This document shows, in pieces, positions 1 to 9,070 of a stretch of DNA of 64,000 nucleotides. The notes under the pieces are model-generated. The model did not search any database and was not told where the DNA came from. It worked only from the letters and a program-made list of their open reading frames with translations. Source of the DNA: Simmondsia chinensis (taxonomy: Eukaryota; Streptophyta; Magnoliopsida; Caryophyllales; Simmondsiaceae); contig JAGTTD010000001.1 in NCBI GenBank assembly GCA_018398585.1, positions 37,525,938 to 37,589,937 of the forward strand, in the 5' to 3' direction. The position numbers and the translations under genes are program-made. Numbering within the stretch: the stretch's first letter is position 1; each line of letters begins with the position of its first letter.

Positions 1-305
1 ATTGTATATGTTAAGCCCTGAGGGGAATAGTGGGCCTGAGCTAAGTATTTTCTTTGTCAGGATTTGAGGTTTTTTGTTTTTGTTTATGCATGCATGCACG
101 AATGGCTCATATGTCTATGTATTGTAAAATTATTGGTATGGAAATGATGAGGTTTCATGCAATGATTAGTCCGTGTATGCAGTGCATGTTGCATAGGATT
201 TTTAGGCGAGTAAGTAGTTTTTTTTGTTTGTTTTTTTTCAATTATACGAAATTGTTAATAAATTTGTGTGAGTGTCATGTAAAATTTTTTCTCAAATTTT
301 TGGCT

Positions 306-716
306 TTAGTGGGGATAAAGGCATTGGAGGCAAAACTGAAGGACCTGGCACCAACGACGCCCGATGGCGGTGAGGCTGTTGGGTATAGCTGTGCTAATGC
401 ATCCATGGACAGGGGTCAAGAGAGCAGGATGAGAGAAGCCTGAGGTAATAAGACAAGGGGAGTTTATGAATGCTTGAGGCAAGAGGAGACCCAACTGCTG
501 TCGTCCTGATGGTGGTAGGAGACGAGCCAGCACAAGGAAGCCCGGTCGCCCCTGCCAACGGAGGGGGACCTCGTCATGGTGGCGCTCCCAATTCTTGAGA
601 GATCGGAGACCACCGCGTCTCTGTATTGGGTTGGGGGGCCTCCAAGGCACAGTTTTGTGGCTACCGGGGCTGCCGTTGCTGTGTGTAGGGTTAGAATAAT
701 TGGGGCATCCGGCCAT
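306..716 (-). CDS. Hypothetical minus-strand ORF, unrecognised, possibly a first exon
   Basis: A 136-codon open frame on the minus strand begins with ATG at 716 and runs towards the left edge. Upstream on the same strand, a TATAAATA-like box lies near 846-858, followed by a pyrimidine-rich leader, which is what makes the frame worth listing. The protein is rich in Pro, Arg and Gly and matches no family I recognise. The segment 490-720 is GC-rich compared with its AT-rich surroundings, so the open frame may be a by-product of composition. It overlaps a plus-strand open frame (54-443) that has no better support. It could be a first exon of a gene running off the window, a transposon leader, or non-coding. 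Confidence 0.2.
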   Translation of the reverse strand: MAGCPNYSNPTHSNGSPGSHKTVPWRPPNPIQRRGGLRSLKNWERHHDEVPLRWQGRPGFLVLARLLPPSGRQQLGLLLPQAFINSPCLITSGFSHPALLTPVHGCISTAIPNSLTAIGRRWCQVLQFCLQCLYPH

Positions 717-842
717 TAGAAAAAATTAGGGTTAGGGTTCACCTGTTATTTTTGAAAAACAAAAGAAATAAGTGGAGGACACATTAGAAAGCAAGAAAAG
801 AAAATAAAAAGAGAATGGGTCGATGAATAGAGTTATAACCCT

Positions 843-860
843 CGTTATTTATAGAGGGAA
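843..860 (-). promoter_or_regulatory. TATA-like box on the minus strand
   Basis: On the minus strand this reads CTATAAATAACGAGGG, a good plant TATA match, about 130 bases upstream of the ATG at 716. Role inferred only. Confidence 0.25.
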
Positions 861-1190
861 CGGAAAGGGTGAAAATACATAAATAATCCTAATTAATCTC
901 GATAGAGTACATAAGATAAAATGAAATACAATATTATCCTAGATATATTTACATATATTATTGCAAAGTTTTCCTCATCTCAAATTCCTCCATTTACTAG
1001 TCCATGTAATTTCATAAGTTTACTATTCAACTTCCTTAGAAAACCTAAACTAATTCATAAAATCGCTATTAGAGCATTTGAAAAAAAAAAAATTTAACAT
1101 ATTAATAAGGAGCTAAAAATAATAATTTAAGTTTAAATCAACGAAAATGTCGATATGACATATTAAATCTTTTTAAATTATAAACTCCCT
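861..1190. other. AT-rich intergenic stretch, nothing recognised
   Basis: Low-complexity A/T-rich sequence with short A runs. No open frame, RNA gene or repeat was recognised. Confidence 0.4.
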
Positions 1191-1216
1191 CCCTGCATCG
1201 CACGGGGTTACACTAG
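1191..1216 (+). mobile_element. Helitron-like 3' terminus (hairpin followed by CTAG)
   Basis: A short GC-rich hairpin (CCCTGC, loop, GCACGGG with one bulged base) is followed about eight bases later by CACTAG. Helitron 3' ends characteristically carry a hairpin roughly ten bases before a terminal CTRR. The 5' end (TC) was not located, so element length is unknown. Confidence 0.35.
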
Positions 1217-1950
1217 CGTCCTTAATTATTTACAGAAGGAAGTAGTGAAGTAATATATCTTTTAGTAGTGAATAATTTTTCTTACATATACATTGGGCTC
1301 AAAATAAGTATCTTAACCGGAAACTTAGGCACCATTTAGAATGTGGAAAATATTGCAAAAGGAAAAAAATAAAATAAAAGGAAAGTAGTTTTTGTTGGAA
1401 TATTTCAAAAATATGAAGGAGAAAAATTAAATTAAAAATTTTTAAAAGTTATAGTAAAAATTGAGGAAAATCATTCTCCCCTTGAAACAAGCTGGAAGAT
1501 TGGAAAAAAGAAAAAGGAAAAAAAAAAAAAATCTCAGCCTAATATGCATTACACTTAATCTTAGCTTCATGTTTCGTTAACAAGGTGAGTTTTGCTTGTC
1601 ACATAAGTTTATTCAATATATATAATTATGTTCGCTTATATATAAAGCATAAATAGAATAGAGTATTTATAATTTATATGCTTGATGAATAGAATATTTA
1701 AACTTCAGGGTATGTAAGTAATAAAATTTTGAGAAAATTCTGGTTCAGGTTGACCAGGTACCGACAACGCCTGAGGGCACTAAAACTACTGACAAGGATG
1801 TTATAATTGGGATTTTACATATGATCTTTAGGGGCTTTAATAACCCAATTCATAGGATCAAATCGAAACTTGTAGGATTCTACTGAATGTATAATATAAT
1901 TATTTTCGCTATTAAAATTAGTTCCATAGTTTAGAAGATTTTCAAATAAC
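1217..1950. other. AT-rich stretch with one exon-like segment
   Basis: Mostly A/T-rich non-coding sequence. At 1750-1890 a plus-strand frame follows a CAG acceptor-like site and reads VDQVPTTPEGTKTTDKD before ending at a stop near 1885. It resembles a segment at 345-390 (DLAPTTPDGGEA). No family was recognised. Confidence 0.2.
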
Positions 1951-1953
1951 AAT

Positions 1954-2230
1954 ACTAGAAAACACACATTTAGAGACGGAAATTTGAAAAGGCCCATGCA
2001 CGTCACAAATTTAGAGAGGGAGTAGAAATGAAAAATATTTAGAGACAGATTTGCAACGAATTTAAGGTTGGAAACTAGAGATGGAAAGCTCTGTTTCTAT
2101 TCCATCTCTAAATAGAGACGGATTAGAGATAGCAATAGCCGTCTCTAATTATAAAATAGAGATGGCGGCTTTGTCTCTCTGATCCATCTCTAATTGAGAC
2201 GGAATAGAGATAGTCTGCTGTCTCTATATT
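1954..2230 (+). mobile_element. CACTA-like terminus with AGAGACGG/AGAGATGG subterminal repeats
   Basis: The segment opens with CAATACTAGAAAACACAC, resembling a CACTA-type terminus. It then holds many direct and inverted copies of TAGAGACGG, TAGAGATGG and CCATCTCTA, arranged as small hairpins. Dense short subterminal repeats are typical of non-autonomous CACTA elements. No opposite terminus or target duplication was found. Confidence 0.4.
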
Positions 2231-2621
2231 TTTTAAATTGAAATTAATAATAATGAAAATTTTAATTTAAAATTGCTTTTATAAGGATTTATTTTCATAG
2301 ATGATGTTTTGTAAAATAAGGTTATTTACATAAAATATTTCTTTAATTTGTCCATGTATTAGTACTCTAATTTTATCGTCAAATTAAAGTAATATTAATT
2401 ATATAATCATAATGACATAACAAATGCAAAATGACCTAATACAATGACTTTTAATTTATTTTATATGACTCAATTGGAATATATAGTGGATAAGTATAGT
2501 AGGCTTTGGTGTAAATAACCTGTGGCACAGCCACATACAAATGAGAATAAGCTATATTGTCCACACTGAAGTACTAAAAAATATATTCAATTGTAACGGA
2601 AAGTCATCGATTACAAATATG
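2231..2621. other. AT-rich stretch flanking the Copia insertion
   Basis: AT-rich and non-coding. The last part (TTGTAACGGAAAG, ATTACAAATATG) belongs with the TTACAAATCCGTTACAA-type repeats that resume right of the Copia element at 5662. Confidence 0.3.
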
Positions 2622-2626
2622 CTATA

Positions 2627-3251
2627 TGTGAGGAAACTTAACAAATATGATATACTCTGATACCAATTTGTGAGGAAAAATATTGATGCAGAAGCGTAAA
2701 CCCTAATCATTTGATTCGATTCAAATAATATGACTCACACAAACGAAAAGTAAACAAAATAGGTGAAAGAAAGAACAAACAAGAAGAACACAATGATTTA
2801 AGTGGAAACCCCTCTTCAATCGAGAGGGGAGAAAACCATGGGCGGAGATGTAGATCTTTATTGATACTTGAATGGAAGAATTACAATCACACTTCCTCTT
2901 AATGAGATCTATGGAGAATTATAGATCACTCCCTCTAAACTCTCGTAGCACTCGAATATCTGAATTGGAGGAATTATGAAATCACCTCTCTCTCTTTTGA
3001 TGACGGCAGCCTCACTCTAAAATTGGATTTGATTGGATACCTAAACTGAAACCCTAACAGGTTTATTTATAACTCTAGCGGAAAAACGACTCCCAATAGA
3101 TCGGTGAGTCCTGATCGATCAGCCTTCTCTCGGCCAAAATAGGTATTTTTCACTTAAATCACCCGATCGATCGGACATCCCCCCGATCGATCGGTGACCC
3201 CTCGACTACCCTTAATTTCTAAATACATAAATTTGAGGCATAATTCCAACA
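2627..3251 (-). repeat. 3' LTR of the 2.6-5.7 kb Copia element
   Basis: 625 bases, TG...CA on the minus strand, homologous throughout to 5050-5656. The polypurine tract on the minus strand (AAGGTAGAGATT) lies at its inner edge. Confidence 0.88.
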
Positions 3252-3328
3252 AATCTCTACCTTGACTCAAATTTACATAAAAAAACAAAAGATCTCCACC
3301 TACTCCACAAAACACCCCACACATGGGG

Positions 3329-5133
3329 TTATCTAGACCAAACACAAAGCCTAACCAAGTTCGAGCGAGGCTTGAACTTCCTGCTAGGTAGAATCTGAGT
3401 GAACATATCTGTGAGGTTATCAGCAATGCCAATCTTCTTCTTCTCTGGATTGACTCTTGACACACTTTTTGAAATAACCACCTGATGCTGAACTGTGTTA
3501 CTTAACTGAAACTGAACTCCCTCTGGCTTGTTCACCTGACCTGAATCACAACTGACTAATGACATCTTCTGTAGTCTCAATAACCAAGACTCATCAAAAG
3601 TGACATATCTACTTGTCAGGAATTACTTGAAGCGAAAAACTTTCTGCTTCCCATAAAGCCCTTGTTCACAGAATTTCAGTCCTGTAGACTGACCACCCAA
3701 AGAGCCCCTTATACTGTGCTCAGACAGACCCCCATCACCTAATGATCCAATCTTAAACTTCCTGAATTTGTGATCTCTGGTTCTGTCAACAATGACGAAG
3801 ATGAAGATGCTGCAACAGATCTAGCAACTGTGAAACCGACAAGCTCATACAAAGTACCTACCCTTCTGCCTTTCATAACTGTCTAAGCACCCTTAACGAT
3901 CTTCAAAACTTCACCTTCAGCTGTGTACCTATACCCTTTAGACTCAAGAGTACCTAAAGAGACAAGATTCTTCTAAAAATTAGGAAAATGATGAACGTCG
4001 CTCAATGTCTTAACAGTGCCATCAAACATCTTAATACGAATTGTACCTATCCCCAAAACTAGCATCGTTACCCATCTAAACAGTTCCACCCTGAATTGAC
4101 TTGTATGCGGTGAACCAACTTCTATGGGGACAAACATGATAGGAGCAACCCGAATCAAAAATCCAACTTTCTCTAAAATTAGACTGAGGTTTAGACACAG
4201 ACAGAATATCTCCATCAATCTCATCTTCCATAACACTAGCTACTATGGATCTCTGGTCAGACCTATTATCTTCTTCTTGTTTTCTCTTAAGCTTGTAACA
4301 GTCTCTCTTAATGTGCCCTTTCTTATGACAGTAATTACAGGTTAGGTCTTGATGTCTAGACTTAAACTTGTTTCCACTATGATCATACTCAGTCCTCCCT
4401 CTCACAAATAAACCACTACCTGAGTTATAAACAGAATCTGATAATTCCTTATCTACTCTTTCTTTACTCAGTAGGTTTCTCTTAACCTCCTCAACAGATA
4501 TGGTTTGTCTACCACCATATATCATGCTTTCAACAAGCCTCTATAAGAGGTAGAGAGTGAACATAACAATAACATTGCCTGATCTTCATCCATAGGAGCA
4601 TCATCAAGCTCCTTTAACTCCCGAAGTAACGAATTAAATTCATTAACATGGTCCTTAAGTAACGTACCTTTTGACATACAAAACGCGAACAACCGACGCT
4701 TAACTGCGAGTTTGTTGGAGACAAACTTGAAACAGAACATATCCTGCAATTTCTCCCACTACTCCTTAGCGGTCTTCACCTCCAGAACTTCTGTCAAATT
4801 ATCATCGGTAAGACACATCTGAATTGTTGTGAGTGCCTTCACATCTAACTTCTCCCATTGTGCTTCTGTCAAATTCTCTGGTTTCTTCTCTTTCCCATCT
4901 AAAGCTTTCTTTAAGCCACTCTGAGTCAAGAGGCCCTTAAAGAGAACCTGCCATAAACTGAAGCTCCCTTGACCAACAAACTTCTCAACTTCCGACTTGA
5001 TGTGGACGTCATAGTACCAAAACGAAATAAACAAGGCTCTGATACCAATTGTGAGGAATCTTAACAAATCTGATATACTCTGATACCAATTTGTGAGGAA
5101 AAATCTTGATACGGAAGTGTAAACCCTAATCAC
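3329..5133 (-). pseudogene. Copia gag-protease with a residual RNase H tail (broken)
   Basis: Read right to left on the minus strand. A gag N-terminus is near 4990 (VEKFVGQGSFSLWQ, then LVLF/LKKALDGKEKKP), with a UBN2-like gag segment at 4522-4749. A CCHC zinc knuckle, CNYCHKKGHIKRDC, lies at about 4280-4340. The protease start WIFDSGCSYHVCP (near 4150-4190) has DSG retained. Several in-frame stops separate these blocks. After a pre-integrase remnant (HHFPNF) the frame jumps to GIADNLTDMFTQILPSRKF near 3360-3440, which is the C-terminal RNase H tail of Copia polyproteins. The catalytic integrase and RT domains have therefore been deleted. Family assignment rests on motif order and is secure. 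The exact deletion boundary is not visible. Confidence 0.8.
5036..5049 (-). other. Primer-binding site (tRNA-Met type)
   Basis: The minus strand reads ATTGGTATCAGAGC directly after the 5' LTR end, complementary to the 3' end of initiator tRNA-Met as in most plant Copia elements. A near-identical decoy lies inside the LTR at about 5080-5093. Confidence 0.8.
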
Positions 5134-5656
5134 TTGATTCGATTCAAATAATATAACTCACACAAACGAGAAGTAAACAAAATAGGTGAAAGAAAGAACA
5201 AACAAGAAGAACATAATGATTTACATGGAAACCCCTCTTCAATCGAGAGGGGAGAAAACCACGGACGGAGATAGAGATCTTTATTGATACTTGAATGGAA
5301 GAATTACAATCACACTTCCTCTTAACGAGATCTATGGAGAATTATAGATCACTTCCTCTGAACTCTAGTAGCACTCGAATATCTGAATTGGAGGAATTAT
5401 GAAATCACCTGTCTCTCTTTTGATGACGGCAGCCTCACTCTGAAATTGGATTTGATTGGATACTTAAACTGAAACCTTAACAGGTCTATTTATAACCCTC
5501 GAGGAAAAACGACTCCCGATCGATCGGCCCTCCCTCAGCCAAAACATATATTTTTCACTTAAATCACCCGATCGATCGGACATCCCCTCAATTGATCGGT
5601 GACCCCTCGGCTACCCTTAATTTCTAAATATACATATTTGAGGTATAATCCTAACA
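5050..5656 (-). repeat. 5' LTR of the 2.6-5.7 kb Copia element
   Basis: 607 bases, homologous to 2627-3251, starting TGTTAGGATTATACC on the minus strand. It is followed on the plus strand by the CTATA target duplication. Confidence 0.88.
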
Positions 5657-5661
5657 CTATA

Positions 5662-5870
5662 AATTGTAACGGATAAATTTCTTTTACAAATCCGTTACAA
5701 TTTGTAATAGATAAAATTGTCTTACAAATCCGCCCGCTAAAATTTTGTGATGAATATGTAAAGGTCTCCTCCATTACAAAATTCAAATTTGTAATATCAT
5801 TTTATATTATAACTTTAAAATTTGTAACAGAGGATATTTCTTACAAACTCATTATAAAATACTAATCAAA
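5662..5870. mobile_element. Inverted TTACAAATCCGTTACAA-type repeats, host element of the Copia insertion
   Basis: Repeated direct and inverted copies of TTGTAACGGA and TTACAAATCC form hairpins. The same motif ends at 2591-2621 on the other side of the Copia element. The Copia therefore inserted into an older DNA-transposon-like element whose ends were not identified. Confidence 0.35.
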
Positions 5871-6367
5871 TTTTTAGTACTCATGGTCCTCAATATAATT
5901 TAGTACGTAGTACACAAGATTAATCGTAATGTCTTAAAACACACACTTGACAGGGATCGTTTTCGCAATTGACAAATATTCAAGATTGTATGTACGAGAC
6001 TAATGTCACTTGAAACTAATTGCGAAACATCTAAAAATTGAATTGATTCATACATTTAAGAACTCTTATAATCACAATTGAGATTGTACAAAGTTGACGG
6101 GGAGGAGTCTCAAACCAGGATAAATAAGTTGATAAGAATTCTTATGCAAATAGGGGATTTAATACATTTTGGATTAAAGTTTTAAAAGACTAATTTATAT
6201 TTTTGAAAAATTATCAATTAAGTATCGAGGTGTGAGCACTTATTATCCAAACATATATCCTAACATTTTAATATGCATAGTAGAATATCTTGAGGTTTTA
6301 ATATTTTATCATATATGTATCTTTGAGATTGACCAATTGAAGTAGTACATGATCGTAATAATATATA
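5871..6367. other. AT-rich stretch, nothing recognised
   Basis: AT-rich, non-coding, no repeat family assigned. Confidence 0.35.
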
Positions 6368-6393
6368 CTAGTGTTATCTCGTGTGATGCACGA
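6368..6393 (-). mobile_element. Helitron-like 3' terminus, minus orientation
   Basis: On the minus strand a perfect five-base-pair hairpin (TCGTG, five-base loop, CACGA) is followed by GATAACACTAG and then T. That matches the hairpin-then-CTAG architecture of a Helitron 3' end, and its sequence resembles the terminus at 1191-1216. The other end was not found. Confidence 0.4.
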
Positions 6394-6456
6394 AAATATT
6401 TGTATTAAAAAAAAAAATTAAATTTATGGGATTTGAGGGAGGGAAAAACTTGGCAA

Positions 6457-6873
6457 TAATAAATAGAAGATAATCGATGTCAATGTTCTTGAGAAAGATT
6501 TGATATACCATATAAAGTTCATAGAATTATAATGAAAATTATCTATATTTATTACATAAATCATGTGTTATTTCGTCATTTTTGAACAAATAATCAAATT
6601 CATATATATATAAATTTTGTAAAAATGTGAGAAAATTTAATTTACACTATTGGATCTTAAGTAAGATTGATCAATGGTTCTAAGAGGCTCATCGTGTCCG
6701 AAGCCCTACCACCAATGATAAATAGAAGATAATCGATGTCAATGATCTTGAGAAAGATTTGACATGCTGTATAAAGTTCATAGAATTATAATGAAAATTA
6801 TCTATATTTATTACATAAATCATGTGTTATTTCATCATTTTTGATCAAATAATCAAATTCATATATGTATGTA

Positions 6874-6925
<52 letters not shown>

Positions 6926-7045
6926 TACTGGAATGAGAATGAAAATTTTGTGAAAATATGAGAAAATTTAATTTACACCATTGGATCTTAAGTAAGATTG
7001 ATCAATGGTTCTAAGAGGCTCATCGTGTCTGAAGCCCTACCACTA
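6457..7045 (+). repeat. Tandem duplication of a ~260-base unit
   Basis: The sequence from about 6457 to 6716 (AAATAGAAGATAATCGATG through AAGCCCTACCACCA) is repeated from about 6718 to 7045. The second copy is longer because of a (GT)n(AT)n tract at 6874-6920. The end of each unit is the left arm of the foldback element at 6929. Confidence 0.8.
6874..6920. repeat. Microsatellite (GT)n(AT)n
   Basis: Compound dinucleotide run directly before the foldback element. Confidence 0.9.
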
Positions 7046-7681
7046 CTGAACGGTCACCACCAGTGCTGCTGCCACTCCTCTTCACCAGCCCTGCCACCCA
7101 CCGCCGCCGCCGCCACTCCTCTCCCCCGCCCCTGTCGCCGGCACCCATCTTAGCGGTCATCACCGTCGCCATCCACCACTGCTGCCGCTCCTTTCCGCCA
7201 CCCCCGCCACCATCACCCATCTTTCTTTCTCTCCATCCCATATCAAATCCCAACGGTCACCACCGTCTCCTCCCACCACCACCACCGTGGTGCTGGTGGG
7301 TGGCGGTGGTGGTGGTTGTGGGAGGCGGCGACGGTGACGGTGACCGTTGAGATTTGATATGGGATGGAGAGGGAGAGACGGGTGGTGGAGAGGAGCGGTT
7401 GCGGTGGCGGCGGAGGGTGGTGACAGTGGACCGTAGAGATCTGAGATGAGATGGAGAGAGAGAGATGGGTGGCGGTGGCGGCAGTGGCGGCGATGGCAAG
7501 TGGGGTTGATGACGAGCATAGGGATTTGAGACGGGTGGTGGTGGCGGTGCTGGTGATCATTGGGTTGTGGTGGGGCTCCGGATACGATGAACCTCTTAGA
7601 ACCATTGATCAATCTTACCTAAGATCCAACGGTGTAGACTTAATTTTCTAATATTCTCACAGAACTTCCATGCTCATTCCA
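6929..7681. mobile_element. GC-rich foldback element with ~115-base terminal inverted repeats
   Basis: The left 115 bases (TGGAATGAGAATGAAAATTT to about 7045) match the reverse complement of the right end (about 7565-7681) at roughly 80 percent. The symmetry continues inward: CCATCCCATATCAAATC near 7225-7250 pairs with GATTTGATATGGGATGG near 7350-7370, so the whole ~750 bases form an imperfect palindrome centred near 7305. The core is CCACCACCG-rich on one arm and GGTGGTGG-rich on the other. The long overlapping open frames in this block are composition artefacts. It could be a MULE-type or Foldback element; no convincing target duplication was seen. Confidence 0.65.
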
Positions 7682-8094
7682 TATTTCCCTCTGATTTTCT
7701 AAAGAAATTTGTCAAATTTTCTTAAAATAGTACTTGACTGATAAAGTTTAAAAGCTAATTTATACTAGCTGATTGATAAAAATTTAAACCTCAGGTATTC
7801 ATTGTATGTTTCATACCCTAAAAGCTGGGTTTTTCCTTTTACCAAAATGGAACAATTTAAAAAAAATTTACCAAAGTTGAATAATTGCAAAAATATTTAC
7901 CAAACTGGCACACTTTACTGTTCTTTTGTCAACATACGCCGTTTCAAATAGCGTACAATTAAAAGTAATTTTTTTACGGAAGCACAGCTAATTTGTATTT
8001 TAAAAATTATAGTTTTAAAACGATTTCACATAAATAATTTAAAATTTCAATAATTTTTAAATACAATGAATTTTAAAATTTATTTTTTAAGAAA

Positions 8095-8168
8095 GTACAT
8101 TAATTTCATCATAACATTATATGTGTCATCTGTACATTAATTTCATCATAACATTATATGTGTCATCT
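8095..8168 (+). repeat. Exact 37-base tandem duplication
   Basis: The unit starting GTACATTAATTTCATC occurs twice head to tail (8095-8131, 8132-8168). Confidence 0.9.
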
Positions 8169-8493
8169 TTTTGATTGTCATGTCATCTACCATATATTCT
8201 TTTTGATTATTATGTTATTTTTTTGAGTAATTGTTCTAGTTACTTATAAATAGTTGATACCTTTTCCGATCCTTTTCTAAATAATATTTTTCTTCTTGGC
8301 CATTTTTGCAAAGTATGTTGCCCATACTGTGTATAATATCATTTTTGAAAACTTTCACCCATTTATGTTTTCATCCAAAAAGTAATGCATAATTTCCATA
8401 CATATAATATTGATTCAACAAAAATTTAATGAGTACCTAAATGATAAAATGACCTATATATTAAATATTGTAAATATAAAGTAATTTATATTC

Positions 8494-8547
8494 CCAGTGC
8501 CCTAAGGGCTCCCGCCTATGCAGGATCTGAGGAGGCGGATGTACGCA
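8494..8547 (-). mobile_element. Au-type SINE tail fragment, minus
   Basis: The reverse complement reads TGCGTACATCC, a C-rich block, then GGGAGCCCTTAGGGCACTGGG. This is the conserved 3' portion of Au-like SINEs. It sits head-to-head with the plus-strand SINE starting at 8581, so the two tails can pair. Confidence 0.65.
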
Positions 8548-8580
8548 CTAATGCACTAATGTACATATAAGGTTCATTTA

Positions 8581-8820
8581 CGAGGCACTAATACACCGGA
8601 TCCTTTTAGAACTCCGAAGTTAAGCGTGCTTGGGCAAGAGTAATACCAGGATGGGTGATATCCTGGAAAGTCCTCGTGTTGCCAACCCTGTAAGATTGAG
8701 GGTCCTCGGGAATAGTCTCTCGGCAGGGTTATATCTGAAGGGGTAAGGCTGCGTACATCCATCCCCCCAGGCCTCGCTTAGGCCGGAGCCCTTGTGGCAC
8801 TGGGTCTGTTGTTATTATTG
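8581..8820 (+). mobile_element. Composite SINE: 5S rRNA-derived head plus Au-like tail
   Basis: Bases 8581-8690 follow plant 5S rRNA in order: GCACTAATACACCGGATCC, AGAACTCCGAAGTTAAGCG, GGATGGGTGATATCCTGG and GTCCTCGTGTTG. The internal pol III promoter parts (A box GTTAAGCGTGC, intermediate element GGGCAA, C box AGGATGGGTGAT) are recognisable. It continues without a gap into an Au-type SINE body: GGTCCTCGGGAATAG, AAGGCTGCGTACATCC, GGCACTGGGTCTGTTGTTATT. Two more copies with the same 5S-to-Au junction occur at 56162 and 59656. It is inside the MULE-like element at 7825-9062. Confidence 0.75.
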
Positions 8821-9070
8821 AATTGTATTTAAAAAATTATTAGAATTTTATATTATTTATGTAAAATAGTTTTGATACAATAATTTTTAAAATACAAATA
8901 AGCTATGCTTCCGTAAAAATAAAATTACTGTTCATTATACGCCGTTTGAAATAGCTTATATTGACAAATGAATAGTAAAGTGTGCCAGTTTTGTAAATAT
9001 TTTTGTAATTATGCTCTTTTGGTAATTTTTTAAAAAAAAGTACGCCATTTTGGTAAAAAACTCCTAAAAG

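Larger units (their letters stand above)
2627..5656 (-). mobile_element. Ty1/Copia LTR retrotransposon, internally deleted, minus orientation
   Basis: Two long similar repeats (2627-3251 and 5050-5656) flank about 1.8 kb. On the minus strand each begins TGTT and ends CACA. The bases CTATA occur immediately left of the first repeat (2622-2626) and immediately right of the second (5657-5661), a perfect five-base target duplication. A primer-binding site ATTGGTATCAGAGCC (initiator tRNA-Met type) abuts the right LTR, so the right LTR is the 5' one. The internal part keeps gag, zinc knuckle, protease start and the last RNase H residues. Integrase core and reverse transcriptase are missing, so it is a deletion derivative that could move only in trans. 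The LTRs are visibly diverged, so insertion is not recent. Confidence 0.9.
7825..9062. mobile_element. Long-TIR MULE-like non-autonomous element
   Basis: About 240 bases at the left (7825-8070) are the reverse complement of about 240 bases at the right (8818-9062). Shared blocks include TTTTACCAAAATGG, CTGGCACACTTTACT and TACGGAAGCA. The octamer CCTAAAAG lies immediately outside both ends (7817-7824 and 9063-9070), and a ninth base differs. TIRs longer than 200 bases with an 8-9-base target duplication are the signature of Mutator-like elements. There is no transposase. The interior holds a 37-base tandem duplication and an inverted SINE pair. Confidence 0.7.

Noticed and set aside
720..745. 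Interstitial telomere repeat (TTAGGG)
   Set aside because: Only two imperfect units, and plant telomeres are usually TTTAGGG; it is a common leader-type word.
7020..7651. Several long overlapping open frames on both strands
   Set aside because: They lie in a CCN/GGN-rich near-palindrome. Low-complexity composition keeps all frames open, and no motif is present.
8581..8690. A functional 5S rRNA gene
   Set aside because: It diverges from 5S at many positions, lacks the terminal GTTGCACCC and T-run, and runs directly into an Au-type SINE body.
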